Below, one piece after another: positions 34,142 through 44,269 of a DNA stretch of 64,000 nucleotides (its first letter is position 1; each line of letters starts with the position of its first letter). The stretch covers positions 8,718,501 through 8,782,500 of the forward strand of contig JAILWY010000015.1 of NCBI GenBank assembly GCA_022113835.1, given 5' to 3'. Both the position numbers and the translations under genes were made by a program. The notes under the pieces were generated by a model. The model was not told where the DNA came from, ran no database searches, and was given only the letters and a program-made list of their open reading frames with translations. Source of the DNA: Atopsyche davidsoni. Its lineage: Eukaryota; Arthropoda; Insecta; Trichoptera; Hydrobiosidae.

Positions 34142-34640
34142 TTGACCGCACCAAGTGACGCACTAAATTCCACAAAAATACACAGAGGTTCTATATTTTT
34201 AATTGAATATGATACTCTAAATCAGTGCTTCTCAAAGTGGTCCCCACAGATCATTCAAGGGGTCCTAAGAAAATTGAAATCGATTTGGGAGTCCCTGAAC
34301 AACGTCAGGGGGCCCGCGCAAGGTTTAATATAAAATAAAAAAATTGTGACACATTTTTATTAATATGAAAGTTAAAATATATAACACTGAATAAATTATT
34401 AGCGATTTTTACGTCCTAAGTAAAATATAAATATAGACAGGTGCATAAAATACAAGTTAATATGTTAGGTTAATACAGGAATGCAATAGAGTCGATACTT
34501 GCACCAACTAGTCTATAATATGAATTTACGTAGTTTTTGACTATGAAAGAGGGTCCGTGGCCCAAAAGTGTTTGAGAGCCACTGCTCTAAACGAAGAGTC
34601 TGTGAAATACACCAATCATCTGCTCGTAAACCTCGAACGT
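34142..34640 (+). pseudogene. Coding-like frame interrupted by a hAT MITE
   Basis: Left of the MITE the frame reads TAPSDALNSTKIHRGSIFLI and on to a Tyr-Asp-Thr-Leu. If the MITE and one copy of its 8 bp duplication are disregarded, the frame resumes without shift at 34585 and runs about 24 codons more (it includes YTNHLLVNLERSIDDC). It ends at a consensus donor (GTAAGT at 34649) or the stop formed there. No ATG precedes it; an acceptor-like ACACAG lies at 34180. The protein is unknown. The intact frame across the junction suggests the target was coding when hit. Confidence 0.5.
34223..34584 (+). mobile_element. hAT MITE with 8 bp target duplication
   Basis: The left end CAGTGCTTCTCAAAGTGG and right end (GTGTTTGAGAGCCACTG) are inverted repeats. 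They are flanked by CTCTAAAT (34215-34222) and CTCTAAAC (34585-34592), an 8 bp duplication with one change. The 362 bp interior is AT-rich with no transposase. Ends and duplication length are those of hAT/Charlie-type elements. Confidence 0.85.
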
Positions 34641-34919
34641 TCTATTGACGATTGTCAGTAAGTCACAGGTCCAAAGTAGACGACAAGTAGAAGCTTGGCA
34701 TCTGCGATTTGGGCCTCATTGTTTCATGTGTAAATATGAAACGTATTTTATACACACAGTGGGGTATGAGTTTTTAATAATCATCGGCATTTTGGATTTT
34801 CCACAGCTCATTAGCCGCGGCTTGAGTAGTTGCCTCCGCGGACAGTCTGCGGTCGCAGAGGAATGCTCCAGGACCGACGCCCGCGAGTATCGCCCTGCGT
34901 TACATGGCACACTTGGCTC

Positions 34920-36550
34920 TGTCACTCTCGATGTAATCTATCCGCTACACCGGACACATTCTATCACATGCCGATTTCATTCTTAAACTATGGATCTATA
35001 ACAAAAAAAATTTAAAAAAAAAATTACAATAGGTCTTAGGTCTGATACAGTAATACCACGCTTTACGCGAGTCGAAAAAATCGCGTCAAGTGAAATTCGC
35101 GTATATCGCTTACGATCAAATATATAATACATACATAGTCAAAACTTAATATAAAAAATACGAATCACTTTAAATTTAAATACACTTTATGCAGTATTAC
35201 ATGTTATTTTTACTGAAAAATACATCTATTGTATTTTGTGTAGCCGTTCTTGTAAAATACGTTCATAGCACCCAACGCTGTTTTTGATTGTTAAGAGAAG
35301 ACAAAGACTGCATTATGTTTATACACATTTTTAAAATAAGAAATTCGCGTAATACGAGGCATTTTAACGCCAAATTTGAAATTCGTGTTACAGTGAAACC
35401 GCGCATAACGGGGTCGCGTAAAGCGGGGTATTACTGTACTGTGATGTAGCGTGTGGCTATCCGTATATTTCGGGGCTTGCAATGTGTGGCTTAGGTGGTA
35501 GCATACATGCATTTCTATTTGGATATATAAAAAAATAACCGTGATATATATGACACACTTGGGTATAAACATGCTTTGTATTTTAATTGAATAATTGTAT
35601 TTTAATTTAATTGAATTGAAGCGCAATAACTATCAAAATAATCTATTTGCCACGAAAGAAATATTTGATCATATGGTTTTTAAAACTGTGTACTAAAAGT
35701 ACACAGTTTTAAATAAAAATTCAGTAAACGGTGTATTTGAGTATGAAGCATTTAATGTTATCTATCTGCTTCACCGGAGACATTTTATCACATGTCAATT
35801 TCATTTTTAAACTATGCATGGTATAATAAATAACCGTTCTATATATGGCACACATGGGTATGAACATGTTTTGTATTTTAACTGTAGTTATTAAAATTTG
35901 CGGTTTAATTCACAAAACTAACGTTCAAGTTTAAAGCTGTGTACTTTTGACAAATAAAAATGAAGCATTTAATCTATTAATCTCTTTGCTACACCGGAGA
36001 CATTATATCACACGTCGATTTTATTTTAAACTATGGATCTATAACAAATAATAGTACCATGTATGAACATGTTTTTTTTATTTTAACTGTAGTTATTAAA
36101 ATTTGCGGTTCAAGTCTTACTGGGCACACTCTTTCTAAAGAAATATTTGATCATATGGTTTTTAAAACTGTGTACTTTTAACAAGTAAAAATGCTGTAAA
36201 TGGTGCATTTGAGTATAAAGCATTTAATGTAATCCATCTGCTAGAAGATTTTAGTACATTTTGATATAATTATAATAAGTTTTATGCTAATTTAGATATA
36301 ATTAATGAAAATAAGTAGCTCGATTCACATTCGTTACCCATGCAGGTTTATTGCGTAATTTTTTTTTAAGTAACCAATTCACAAATGAATGCCGTCGGAA
36401 TCATTGGAAAACATTTCTTGGTACATTGTTTTGCATATTAGTTATAGTAATTAAAATTTATAATTTAATAAATAAAATAGCTTTGAATGGATAACGTTAT
36501 ATATTGCACGCTTGGCACTGTCGCTTTTGATGTAATTTATGTATTACAAT
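34920..36550 (+). repeat. Degenerate tandem array, unit roughly 230 bp
   Basis: The segments GCTACACCGGACACATTCTA, TCACATGCCGATTTCATT and CTTAAACTATGGATCTATAA recur at about 34950, 35770, 35985 and partly 36230. Between them GGTATGAACATGTTTT, GTAGTTATTAAAATTTGCGG and AACTGTGTACTTTTAACAA-type segments repeat in the same order. The first unit is interrupted by the MITE at 35048-35436. Units differ by many substitutions, so the array is old. No coding function seen. Confidence 0.7.
35048..35436 (+). mobile_element. pogo/Tigger-like MITE, copy 3
   Basis: CAGTAATACCACGCTTTACG to GCGGGGTATTACTG, with TA at 35046-35047 and 35437-35438. It is 389 bp and in the same orientation as copy 1. It is inserted in the tandem array, so it is younger than that array. 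Confidence 0.85.
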
Positions 36551-36890
36551 ACAGCTTATTAATCTGATTTGATAATATTATTGAAAGTTGTATTTTATAT
36601 TTAAAACTTTGTATTTATAAGATATATAATTTTCTATAGTTAAATCAATATGCAACTTGACAAAATGTTTCATAGATTTGAAACATTTTGTGCAATCTCT
36701 TTTTTGCCTTTTTGTAGGTTCGCACAGGCAAGTGGACGCTATTGGTCGGTTACTTTTCGGTTGTCTGTTTTGTCGCAGCGTGTACAGGCAGTTTTGTGCT
36801 ATCGTACTGATATTTTGCACACTTCTACGAAATATTAAAAATGATATGTGACAGGTTATAAGAATCTGTCACCAGACCGGAGGTGACCAG

Positions 36891-37015
36891 GATCTCGTCG
36901 TGGCCTGGCCTCGCGGCCTGGAGGCTCATCCATCATCCCCCTGACAAGGCCGGTTCTGGAGGCTCTCCTGACCGAGACTTGTTTGTCAGCTGAGATTGGG
37001 GCAAACGAGGCTATA
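36891..37015 (+). CDS. Possible exon, unidentified
   Basis: A 125-base segment ending at a perfect donor (GTGAGT at 37016). With two leading bases it reads SRRGLASRPGGSSIIPLTRP and on to an acidic end, with no stop in 41 codons. The phase would accept the one-base overhang of the exon ending at 30813. The acceptor (GTGACCAG) has a poor pyrimidine tract, so the 5' edge is doubtful. It is strikingly GC-rich compared with its flanks. Confidence 0.35.
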
Positions 37016-37239
37016 GTGAGTAGTTCGTAACCGTTATTATTAGAAAATTAAGTCTCTTAAGTGCCGGATAGCTTAAAGTTTTCATTTATTTGTCATTTTG
37101 ATTCCTGTGCTAGGACCATCTTAAAGATCAAATTTAATTCAGGATTCAAATTACTGAAGACTTCAAGCAGCTGAACACTCAAGAAAAAAAATCATCTAAG
37201 GAGCTGTGATGCTTTTTAATGATATAAAATCTATATTAG

Positions 37240-37400
37240 AAATGCTGCAGTCGTGGGTGTTATGCCACGCTTGTTTTTAAATTTTTGGACGTTTTAGTCT
37301 AATCCCTGAAGATGATGTCAATATAGAAACCGATACGTCGAAAATTTCAAGAATAATTGCGTTGTAATTTCCAAGAATGCAAAAAATACACTCGCAGATT
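37240..37400 (+). repeat. Fragment with CTGAAGATGATGTC...CGTCGAAA core
   Basis: GGACGTTTTAGTCTAATCCC is followed by CTGAAGATGATGTC, a loop, and CGTCGAAAATTTC. The same layout (box, short stem, GAAA) is seen at the Penelope-like-style repeats. No paired outer arms are clear here. Confidence 0.3.
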
Positions 37401-37675
37401 TAGGCCTTGGACCAGTGGCGTGCGATCAACACAAGTAAAAATACACAAATAACCTTTATTAAAGGATATAAATTTTATAACTAGCCTAGATCGTTTTGAT
37501 ATTTTATTAGCGATCGTTTGTGTCTCTCGTAGACTTTCTCCAAAGACCATTTGGCCATTTGGCTATTCAAGTTTGTTTACAAATTACAGCAGATTGTCAC
37601 GGATACCACGAAATATGATAAATTAGAAGAAAAAATTTAACTATAGTCTATTACTATTAGTTTGATTTTTTAAAG

Positions 37676-37760
37676 CTACCCCCCGCGAGATCTCTCGCCC
37701 CTCACTCCCTCGTGTCCCACACGGGACCACCTCTCGGTCTTATCTCGCCCCTTATCACAG
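37676..37760 (+). CDS. Possible exon, unidentified
   Basis: Acceptor TTTGATTTTTTAAAG and donor GTGTGT bound 85 bases open in phase 0 (LPPARSLAPHSLVSHTGPPL, then GLISPLIT plus one base). This phase agrees with the exon ending at 37015. The Pro/Leu-rich composition and high GC contrast with the AT-rich flanks. No domain recognised, and membership in one gene with 30720 and 36891 is inferred only from phase and strand. Confidence 0.35.
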
Positions 37761-38054
37761 GTGTGTTTTGTTTAATTGATCCGGGACATCACCTTCGATC
37801 ACGGATACCTCGGCGTCGTTTGAAGCAAGCCGTGCCTTGCGTGTGTATACACGTGATTCGTATACCTCAAAAATTAATTATGGATATCTTATTTATTAAA
37901 AAAAAGAATTCAAAGAGCGTCTTTGTTGACAAGTACTATACACACAATATCTATACAATATTAAAACATATACAAGACAGTCGCCCTGTAGCAACATTAT
38001 TTGCAATGAGCGTAGAGAGTTCCCTTTATACCATGGTATTGTATAATATGTATA

Positions 38055-39259
38055 CGGTGTGTGCATTATTTTTTTCGGATTTTCTAAGAGATAACGTTAC
38101 TAGTATTGAATCGCATCAGGTTATACTTTAACATTATATAGTGAAGCGTCATTGTTGCGCTTTTGTTTTCAGTATATGTCATATCGCTGAAGTGTATACA
38201 ACATTTTTTTTTGAGCTCTCAACATGTCAACTTTTGTAGCAACAAAACGCAATTTGCGGGAAGCTTTACTTTTCTGTTTCAATTGGAAGAAAAAACCAGC
38301 TGAAAGTCACCGATTGCTGTGTGAAGTTTATGGTGAACATGCTCCTTCGCAGAAATCGTATGAGAACTAGCTTCGACACTTTAACAATGGTGATTTTGAT
38401 GTGGATGACAAATAACGTCCAGGCCAACCAAAAAAATTCGAAGATGAAGAATTAGAGACATTGCTCGATAAAGACTCGTGTCAAACGCAAGCAGAACTCG
38501 CTAAATCATTGGGAGTTGATCGAGCAACATTTTCAAGACACTTAAAAGCATTGAAAATGATTCAAAAGCAAGGAAATTGGGTGCCACATGAATTGAAGCC
38601 GAGAGACGTCGAAAGGCGATTTTGTATTTCGGGAATGCTGCTTGAACGCCACAAAAAGAAGTCATATTTGCATTGTATCATCACTGGTGATGAAAAATAG
38701 ATGAAATGGGGTAAGCCCGGACATGCATCAACATCAACATGGCGCCAAGGTAAATGCTGTGTAGTTGGTGGGATCAGAAGGGTGTCATCCACTATGAGCT
38801 GCTGAAACCAGACCAAACTATCATGGGCGAGTTCTACAGACAACAATTGATGCGTTTGAAGCGAGCATTGGCAGAAAAACGGCCAGAATATGCGACCAGG
38901 CACGAGACTGTTATTTTCCATCATGACAATGCTCGGCCACATGTTGCTAAATCGGTTAAAACCTATTTGGTAAACAGTGGATGGGAAGTTCTGCCTCACT
39001 CGCCTTATAGCCCAGACCTTGCCCTTTCCGACTACCACTTGCTTCAATCGATGCAGAATGCTCTTTCTAGAATACGCTTCACTTCTGAACAGGGTTTCAA
39101 AACTTGGCTTGATTCTTTCTTGGCTTCAAAAGACGAACTGTTCTTTTGGGATTTGCCCAAAAGATGGGAAAAAGTAGTGACAATACTTTGAATAGAATAT
39201 ACTGTACCAATTTTTTAAAATAAAGCTCCAATTTTACGAAAAAATTAATGCACACACCG
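38055..39259 (+). mobile_element. Full-length mariner element B
   Basis: 1205 bp bounded by inverted repeats (CGGTGTGTGCATTATTTTTT at the left, AAAAAATTAATGCACACACCG-type at the right) and TA on each side (38053-38054; 39260-39261). Size and structure are normal for mariner (about 1.3 kb). It is the reference for the partial copies at 3736 and 47744. Confidence 0.95.
38224..39191 (+). pseudogene. Mariner transposase with stops and a frameshift
   Basis: It starts ATGTCAACTTTTGTAGC and reads through the paired helix-turn-helix DNA-binding half. Then come ITGDEK (first catalytic Asp), HHDNARPHVAKSV (second Asp) and YSPDLALSDYH (third Asp); the 34-residue spacing of the last two is the mariner DD34D signature. 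The key acidic residues survive. In-frame stops occur at 38368 and 38698 (both where a Trp codon is expected) and 38413, and there is a frameshift near 38757. No functional enzyme can be made. The normal length is about 345 aa. Confidence 0.9.
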
Positions 39260-39404
39260 TATACTATATAAGTTAAAAGTTCCAAATTGACGTAAGAGTT
39301 TGATAAAAGAAAATCCTTTTTGATGTTGCATCGCGTTTTAAATATCATCAGTGCTAATGCACATTAAGAATTTCACTTCAGCCAAATAATAATAAATAGC
39401 AGAA

Positions 39405-39545
39405 TGTGTTACGTGTAACGTGTAACGTGTAACGTGTAGGTACATGGATTCCTTGAATGCCTTCACTGGCAGTTGAACCCAGAACCGCCGGTCTCCTTTG
39501 AAGTCTAAGCTCCGAGCCGACGTGCGCCACACAGATGTACGGAGA
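39405..39545 (-). mobile_element. tRNA-derived SINE candidate with (ACGTGTA)n tail
   Basis: On the minus strand TGGCGCACGTCGG (A-box-like) is followed about 50 bases later by GGGTTCAACTGCC (B-box-like). A tandem run of the 7-mer TTACACG, about four copies (39410-39438), comes next. Promoter boxes followed by a short tandem tail are typical of tRNA-derived SINEs. No target duplication was identified. Confidence 0.45.
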
Positions 39546-40029
39546 TGAGGGTTAAACTTGTAATGAGCATTTGATTGGTATGAGGTATGTCTGTATTTTC
39601 TTTACGAACAGGGCTGCTTCTATTAATATTATAAGTAGTATTATAAGTTAAATAAGTTCTCCTTCAAAACCTGGTACACACGCTTAATTATAATAAATAA
39701 TAACTACTTTTACATACTCTTCAGTAAAAGCTCTAAATTATTCATTTGCTATAGAATGGATTGTGAATAAAAAGCTTTGTGTTAAATATGTTATCACATG
39801 TGTATATTTATTTAATCCGCATTATATTTACGCTTATTTTAGGTACTCAAGTTTTATGTGTGAATTGATTACCTGAAATTTTGCTCAGGTGTTATTAACC
39901 GCGTATCACTTTTCGTGGTACAGCATATGAATTATCTTTCACCTCTTTTAATACAGCAAGCGCATGTGACTTTCTCAGGTTGTTATCCTTTATTATGGCA
40001 ACACAGGCCAATATGGCAACCGAGTTGTT

Positions 40030-40185
40030 TTTTTTTTTGGCTCGGCGTATCGTGTGTCCCTAATAACCGAATATTCCCATCTCGGCACGAAACCCGATCT
40101 CTTGAACCTTCCGAATTCGTATGCACTCTAGCATTAAACACTGTGCTACTGGCGGGACGCCATGCCATCATTCTCTCTTGATTAT
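40030..40185 (-). mobile_element. tRNA-derived SINE candidate 2
   Basis: Minus strand: TAGCACAGTGT (A-box-like) and, about 40 bases on, GGTTCAAGAGATC (B-box-like). The spacing fits a polymerase III promoter. The patch is GC-richer than its surroundings and does not obviously match the candidate at 39405. No tail or duplication is clear. Confidence 0.35.
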
Positions 40186-40199
40186 ACAAAAAAACCCTT

Positions 40200-41540
40200 T
40201 TATAAAAAAATAATTAATAAAACGATGGTTCAAATAAAACAATATAATTTCTGTAATTAATTTTGGCTATAAATATTTAACTTACTTATTCAACTATATT
40301 CATTTATTTAGCGTCTAAGTTTTACACACGAAGCAACGAAAAAAACCACGTATTATATATTTATTAGGTGTCGGTATATCAGATGCAAACTTGCATATAA
40401 CGATTGCAGACTTTAAAGGCTAAAGGGTGCGATAGTATTGGAACAGAAGGGTTAGCTATATTTTATTCGTTGAATAGTTGTATCATTAGACTTTTGATTC
40501 TTTTAATTGTAAAGAGATCTTTTCTCCTACAAAGGCATCATCATACTCTAAAAACAATTTAATGAAGTGTCACAAATAACTTTTAGCTCTTTTTTGATTG
40601 TGAGGAATGTTTAAAGTAGTAATTGATACGTTTTCTTAGGGTGCCATGGTAACATCATACCCTTGTCTGCTCATGCTTGATACCATCCCTTTTTCTATTT
40701 ATAATATAAATATAAACAAAAAAAATACTATTATTATACGGTGTTTTTTTTTTTACGTAATGCCATAAATTTTTAATCACTGTGTGAAACTAAAATCACC
40801 ACCGATGGGTTTATGTTTTAAATTTTAGAAATTGAGACTTACTCTAAATAGTTCTTGACACTTATTCAGGTCTTTTAATTTAAGTTAGCACAATATTTCA
40901 TAATAAACATTGAAAAAGTGTATATAAGCTTATACGGAATACCGATAGTAGAATCACTGTATTTAGATAAATTTTAGTAATAGCACGTGATCTGTTTCTA
41001 AAATTAATATCGGGTTCTTTAAAAAAACGAATCAAAGCCTCGCTGCTTCGTATTTCACGAAGTTCGTCCTAAAGTAACCTTTTTCTAATCCCAGGGGCGG
41101 CACGGAGAGGGCCAAGGGGGTCAAATTTCAGGACTGAGGCCGTCAGCACAAGAGGTCAATTGTTCAAGCTCGTGTGTGCTTTTAATGTTTCAGTCTTTAT
41201 TAATATTTTGATTGTTTTGAAATGAAACAGATTTGATTCAACATTGAAACACGAACCGAATAATCGAAGTTAATACTTTTTTTCGAAAACGAATGGATAT
41301 ATGCGAAACCCTCGGATTACGCTGAATTAATTTTTTTAATCACTACCACATCACATATTTAGGTCGTAAATATTCTTGTGAAGTAGTCAGTGGATTTTTT
41401 TTTATTATAGCAACAAGTAATAGTATAAATAATACAAGTTTGTAGGTACACAGATAAACAAAAGAGTTTATGTTATTTTATCTTTAAAATAGATAGTATA
41501 GTGGTTTTACCCGGAGATAACAGTGGAGCTAAGCACACGT
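40200..41540. other. AT-rich stretch, no gene found
   Basis: Contains a minus-strand TGATGATGCC...GGAGAAAAG arrangement at 40521-40553, like that at 16795-16825, and a CAGGGGCGGCAC motif at 41093 reminiscent of hAT ends without a partner. Nothing else recognisable. Confidence 0.3.
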
Positions 41541-41568
41541 GAATAATATAATATTAAATATAAAACAG

Positions 41569-41645
41569 GCCGGTGTCTTCATCGTTAGCTACACGTCTCC
41601 GCGAGTCTTCGTCAGTAACGGCGGCAAGCCAAATTATGCGCTCAG
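41569..41645 (+). CDS. Possible exon, unidentified
   Basis: Between AAAACAG and a donor GTATGA, 77 bases read AGVFIVSYTSPRVFVSNGGK and on to ALR/S without stop. If not spliced, the same frame continues to a stop at about 41793 (84 codons in all). GC content is high from 41570 to 41760. The acceptor lacks a good pyrimidine tract. No family recognised. Confidence 0.3.
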
Positions 41646-42059
41646 GTATGAACGTATGTGGACAGGTGTTGGGGAAAAGGCTCGCAGAGCCAGTGGTCTC
41701 CTAGCCGATCGGCTCCCGGGCGAGATCTGGCGCAAGTGTCCGGGGAATTCAATACGGGAACATTCCTATCGTATTCTATTTGATTTGATGTAATTACGTG
41801 GAGTCATATTTTTTTTGTTTGAGTTTATAAAATGCTCTATCGAGAGTAGTTACGGAATTTATTTTACTTGTCTTAGTTTAGAAACTTTTTGAAGACTTAA
41901 TGATTTTTTGTATGATGCTTTGTTGTCATCATAAATACAATGTTATATTTTTGAAATAATAAGTTATACCACACTGTTTAATATTTCGGTATTTTTATTT
42001 ATATGTATTAATAAACCAAGTGATTGACTGGGCAAGAAAAATGTATTACCTAACGTCAG

Positions 42060-42110
42060 AGACTAAAATCTATGTGTCCACTTACTGAAAAAGTTCAACT
42101 TCACCTAAGA
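42060..42110 (+). CDS. Possible short exon (weak)
   Basis: CTAACGTCAG precedes 51 bases reading RLKSMCPLTEKVQLHLR in phase 0, followed by a perfect donor GTGAGT at 42111. One other frame is closed by a stop. The acceptor is poor and composition is not distinctive, so this is a low-weight candidate. Confidence 0.2.
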
Positions 42111-42966
42111 GTGAGTAGTTTCTGACAGGTATGAGCAGGTAGCAGACAGGTAAATCACATTCCCCCCCGGAGGAATCCTGAACGGAGGACACTATGGTCT
42201 TCTGATGCGATTAAGGGTTATTATTTTTTTACATAATCTCAACCGTCACAAGATTTCCAAGCATATAATCTTGAATTTTAATTTGAAATAAAATATGCAA
42301 TGATAGCAGTAGCGTTCTGTGATTTATGGAGAAAACTAATAATTTAAAAATATTTTTAACCGCGTAAGTGAAGCATAAACTTATTACTCTTTAAAAAAAG
42401 GAGGACTACTAAAGCAAGTAGTTGGTATCTTACAGAGACAGTTGTGGTTGTGTCAGACTTTGTACAATGTTAGAATTGCCAGCATATAAAAGGAAATAAC
42501 AGAAAACCAATTAATATTTTTCTTGAACAAAAAAATGAAGTATATTTTACTGGATAATTAAATATTCGGACATTTTCCCAGAAGACAATAAAGTTTCAGC
42601 TTATGCAGTTTTTTCTGTAATTTTTATAAAATGTTAATTATTATTATATCCTTATTATATTGTAAATTATATTGCAGTATATTTTAAAGCTTTTATACAC
42701 AGATTGATTGTGATTGTATTTCTTCCTAAAGTGAAAATCCATTCAGATTACCTTTGTAGTCTCTTCATTAAAATTATCCAAGGTTAAATGCGATGAAAAC
42801 AATACGCTGCATAAATAGTATTTTCGTTCATAGTATCTGGGGTTGGATGTCTCCTGCTCATAATAACGCACAATATAAAAGCGCACATAAATATTTATAA
42901 TATCTATTCTAATAAACTATCTGAACGAAACATAGCACATCTTCTCGTTCAGATTGTGTGCATGTA

Positions 42967-43380
42967 CAGTAATACCCCGCTTTACGCGACCCCGTTATGC
43001 GCGGTTTCACTACAACGCGAATTTCAAATTCGCGTTAAAATGCTTCGCATTACGCGAATTTCTTATTTTAAGAATGTGTATGAACGCAATGTAGTCATTG
43101 ACTTTTCTTAACACTAAAAAAAATCAGCGTTGGGTGTTATGTACGTATTTTATAAAGAAACGCTGACCAAAAGACAATACATGTATTTTTCAGTAAAATT
43201 AACATGTAATACTGCATAAAGTGTTCTTAGAATTAAAGTGATTAATTCTAATGATTCGTATTTTTTTGTATTAAGTTTAGACTATGTATGTATGTTCAAT
43301 CGTAAGCCCCGATATACGCGAATTTCACTTGACGCGATTTTTTCCGGAACTTATCCCTCGCGCAAAGCGGGGTATTACTG
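42967..43380 (-). mobile_element. pogo/Tigger-like MITE, copy 4 (inverted)
   Basis: 414 bp, CAGTAATACCCCGCTTTACG to AAAGCGGGGTATTACTG, flanked by TA (42965-42966; 43381-43382). Its interior is the reverse complement of copies 1 and 3. It is the longest of the four and its termini match best, so it may be the youngest. Confidence 0.9.
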
Positions 43381-43410
43381 TATATCCGGGGCTGGATGTC
43401 TCCCGCTCAC

Positions 43411-43560
43411 GACGGCGAGACCAGCAGGCCGGCCTGTCCGCGGCCGGTAGCGGCGGCGCCTCAAGGGGATTTCACGCTGCGTTGCGCCGCGGCGGCGGCT
43501 ACCGTCTTCAAGCACGCGGGGAGTATTGAAATGAAAAACGCATGTCTGCCGCAGCGGCAT
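43411..43560 (-). CDS. Possible first coding exon in a CpG island
   Basis: On the minus strand an ATG at 43560-43558 opens 50 codons (MPLRQTCVFHFNTPRVLEDG, then very Arg-rich) that end in phase 0 exactly at a donor, GTC then GTGAGC, at 43410. The segment is a CpG island just outside MITE copy 4. High GC makes open frames likely by chance (the plus strand is also open), so confidence is modest. Confidence 0.3.
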
Positions 43561-43589
43561 GTAAAAATGCTGCGTGCCTTGCTACGCTT

Positions 43590-43590
43590 A

Positions 43591-43655
<65 letters not shown>
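43590..43655. repeat. (TA)n microsatellite
   Basis: An almost pure TA run of about 66 bases. A second TA run (about 26 bases, 43890-43916) lies on the other side of the MITE at 43664-43892. Confidence 0.95.
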
Positions 43656-43662
<7 letters not shown>

Positions 43663-43663
43663 A

Positions 43664-43891
43664 GGGTGTCCCAAAATGAACGCAAGATTTGAACTTGTCG
43701 CCATTTTAGCAGGAAAGCTTTAAAAGGCTGCCAAGCTTTCATTATTTTTTAAATATAGTTCAACAATGAAGACACGTTGTTCTATCGTGTAACGCTCTAT
43801 TTTTACTAACCCTAAACTGTCAGCTGGTGTTCCCAAATCTTTACTGCAACAATGGTGACAAATTCAAATCTTGCGTTGATTTTGGGACATC

Positions 43892-43892
<1 letters not shown>
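43664..43892 (+). mobile_element. Tc1/mariner-type MITE, copy 2, inside a (TA)n tract
   Basis: GGGTGTCCCAAAATGAACGC at the left; TCTTGCGTTGATTTTGGGAC at the right. The terminal repeats and interior are those of copy 1 (26698-26928). Because its target is TA, insertion in a TA microsatellite explains the TA runs on both sides. Confidence 0.8.
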
Positions 43893-43922
<30 letters not shown>

Positions 43923-44206
43923 ATATTTTTACCCTGACGTTTTAAATAGATCTCATTCGTCATCTACGCGAGTCTGTTTATTTTGAAAGCTTGATAGTTA
44001 TTGCCACTATTATTATTATTATAATTCTATCGAAAAACACTTGAGAATATACATATAAAATACTATCATTTTTGGTAAGGATTTATATTGAAGTTCATTT
44101 CATTACTTTAAACTATTTTACGCGTTAAAAAATATATTTGTGTTGTTCGTATTAAAAGCTTTCTTTCTTAAGGCGGTCTTTGGGAGCTATCCTCTCCATT
44201 CTGCAG

Positions 44207-44269
44207 ACCGCGGGAACCAAAACATTAAAGAAACCCAAAAAAAACAGCCTGGAATATACAAAGAAAGGG
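44207..44269 (+). CDS. Possible short exon, strand uncertain
   Basis: A strong acceptor (TATCCTCTCCATTCTGCAG) and donor (GTGAGA at 44270) bound 63 bases. Two frames are open: TAGTKTLKKPKKNSLEYTKK in phase 0, and a Gln/Lys-rich one in phase 1. The minus strand also has an open frame at 44152-44343 with YEILKMSVQDGKRRDLGSS, which looks equally protein-like. I cannot choose between them. Confidence 0.25.

Noticed and set aside
34645..34986. Plus-strand frame of about 113 codons
   Set aside because: It extends from the split frame's donor into the tandem array and overlaps an equally open minus frame. No motif.
35291..35626. Minus-strand frame across MITE copy 3
   Set aside because: The coding potential is MITE sequence; the same frame is broken in the other copies.
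37712..38131. Plus-strand open frame of about 139 codons
   Set aside because: It runs from an exon-like island into the 5' UTR of mariner B. The second half is transposon sequence, so the frame is accidental.
38562..39047. Minus-strand frame of about 161 codons
   Set aside because: Antisense shadow of the mariner B transposase.
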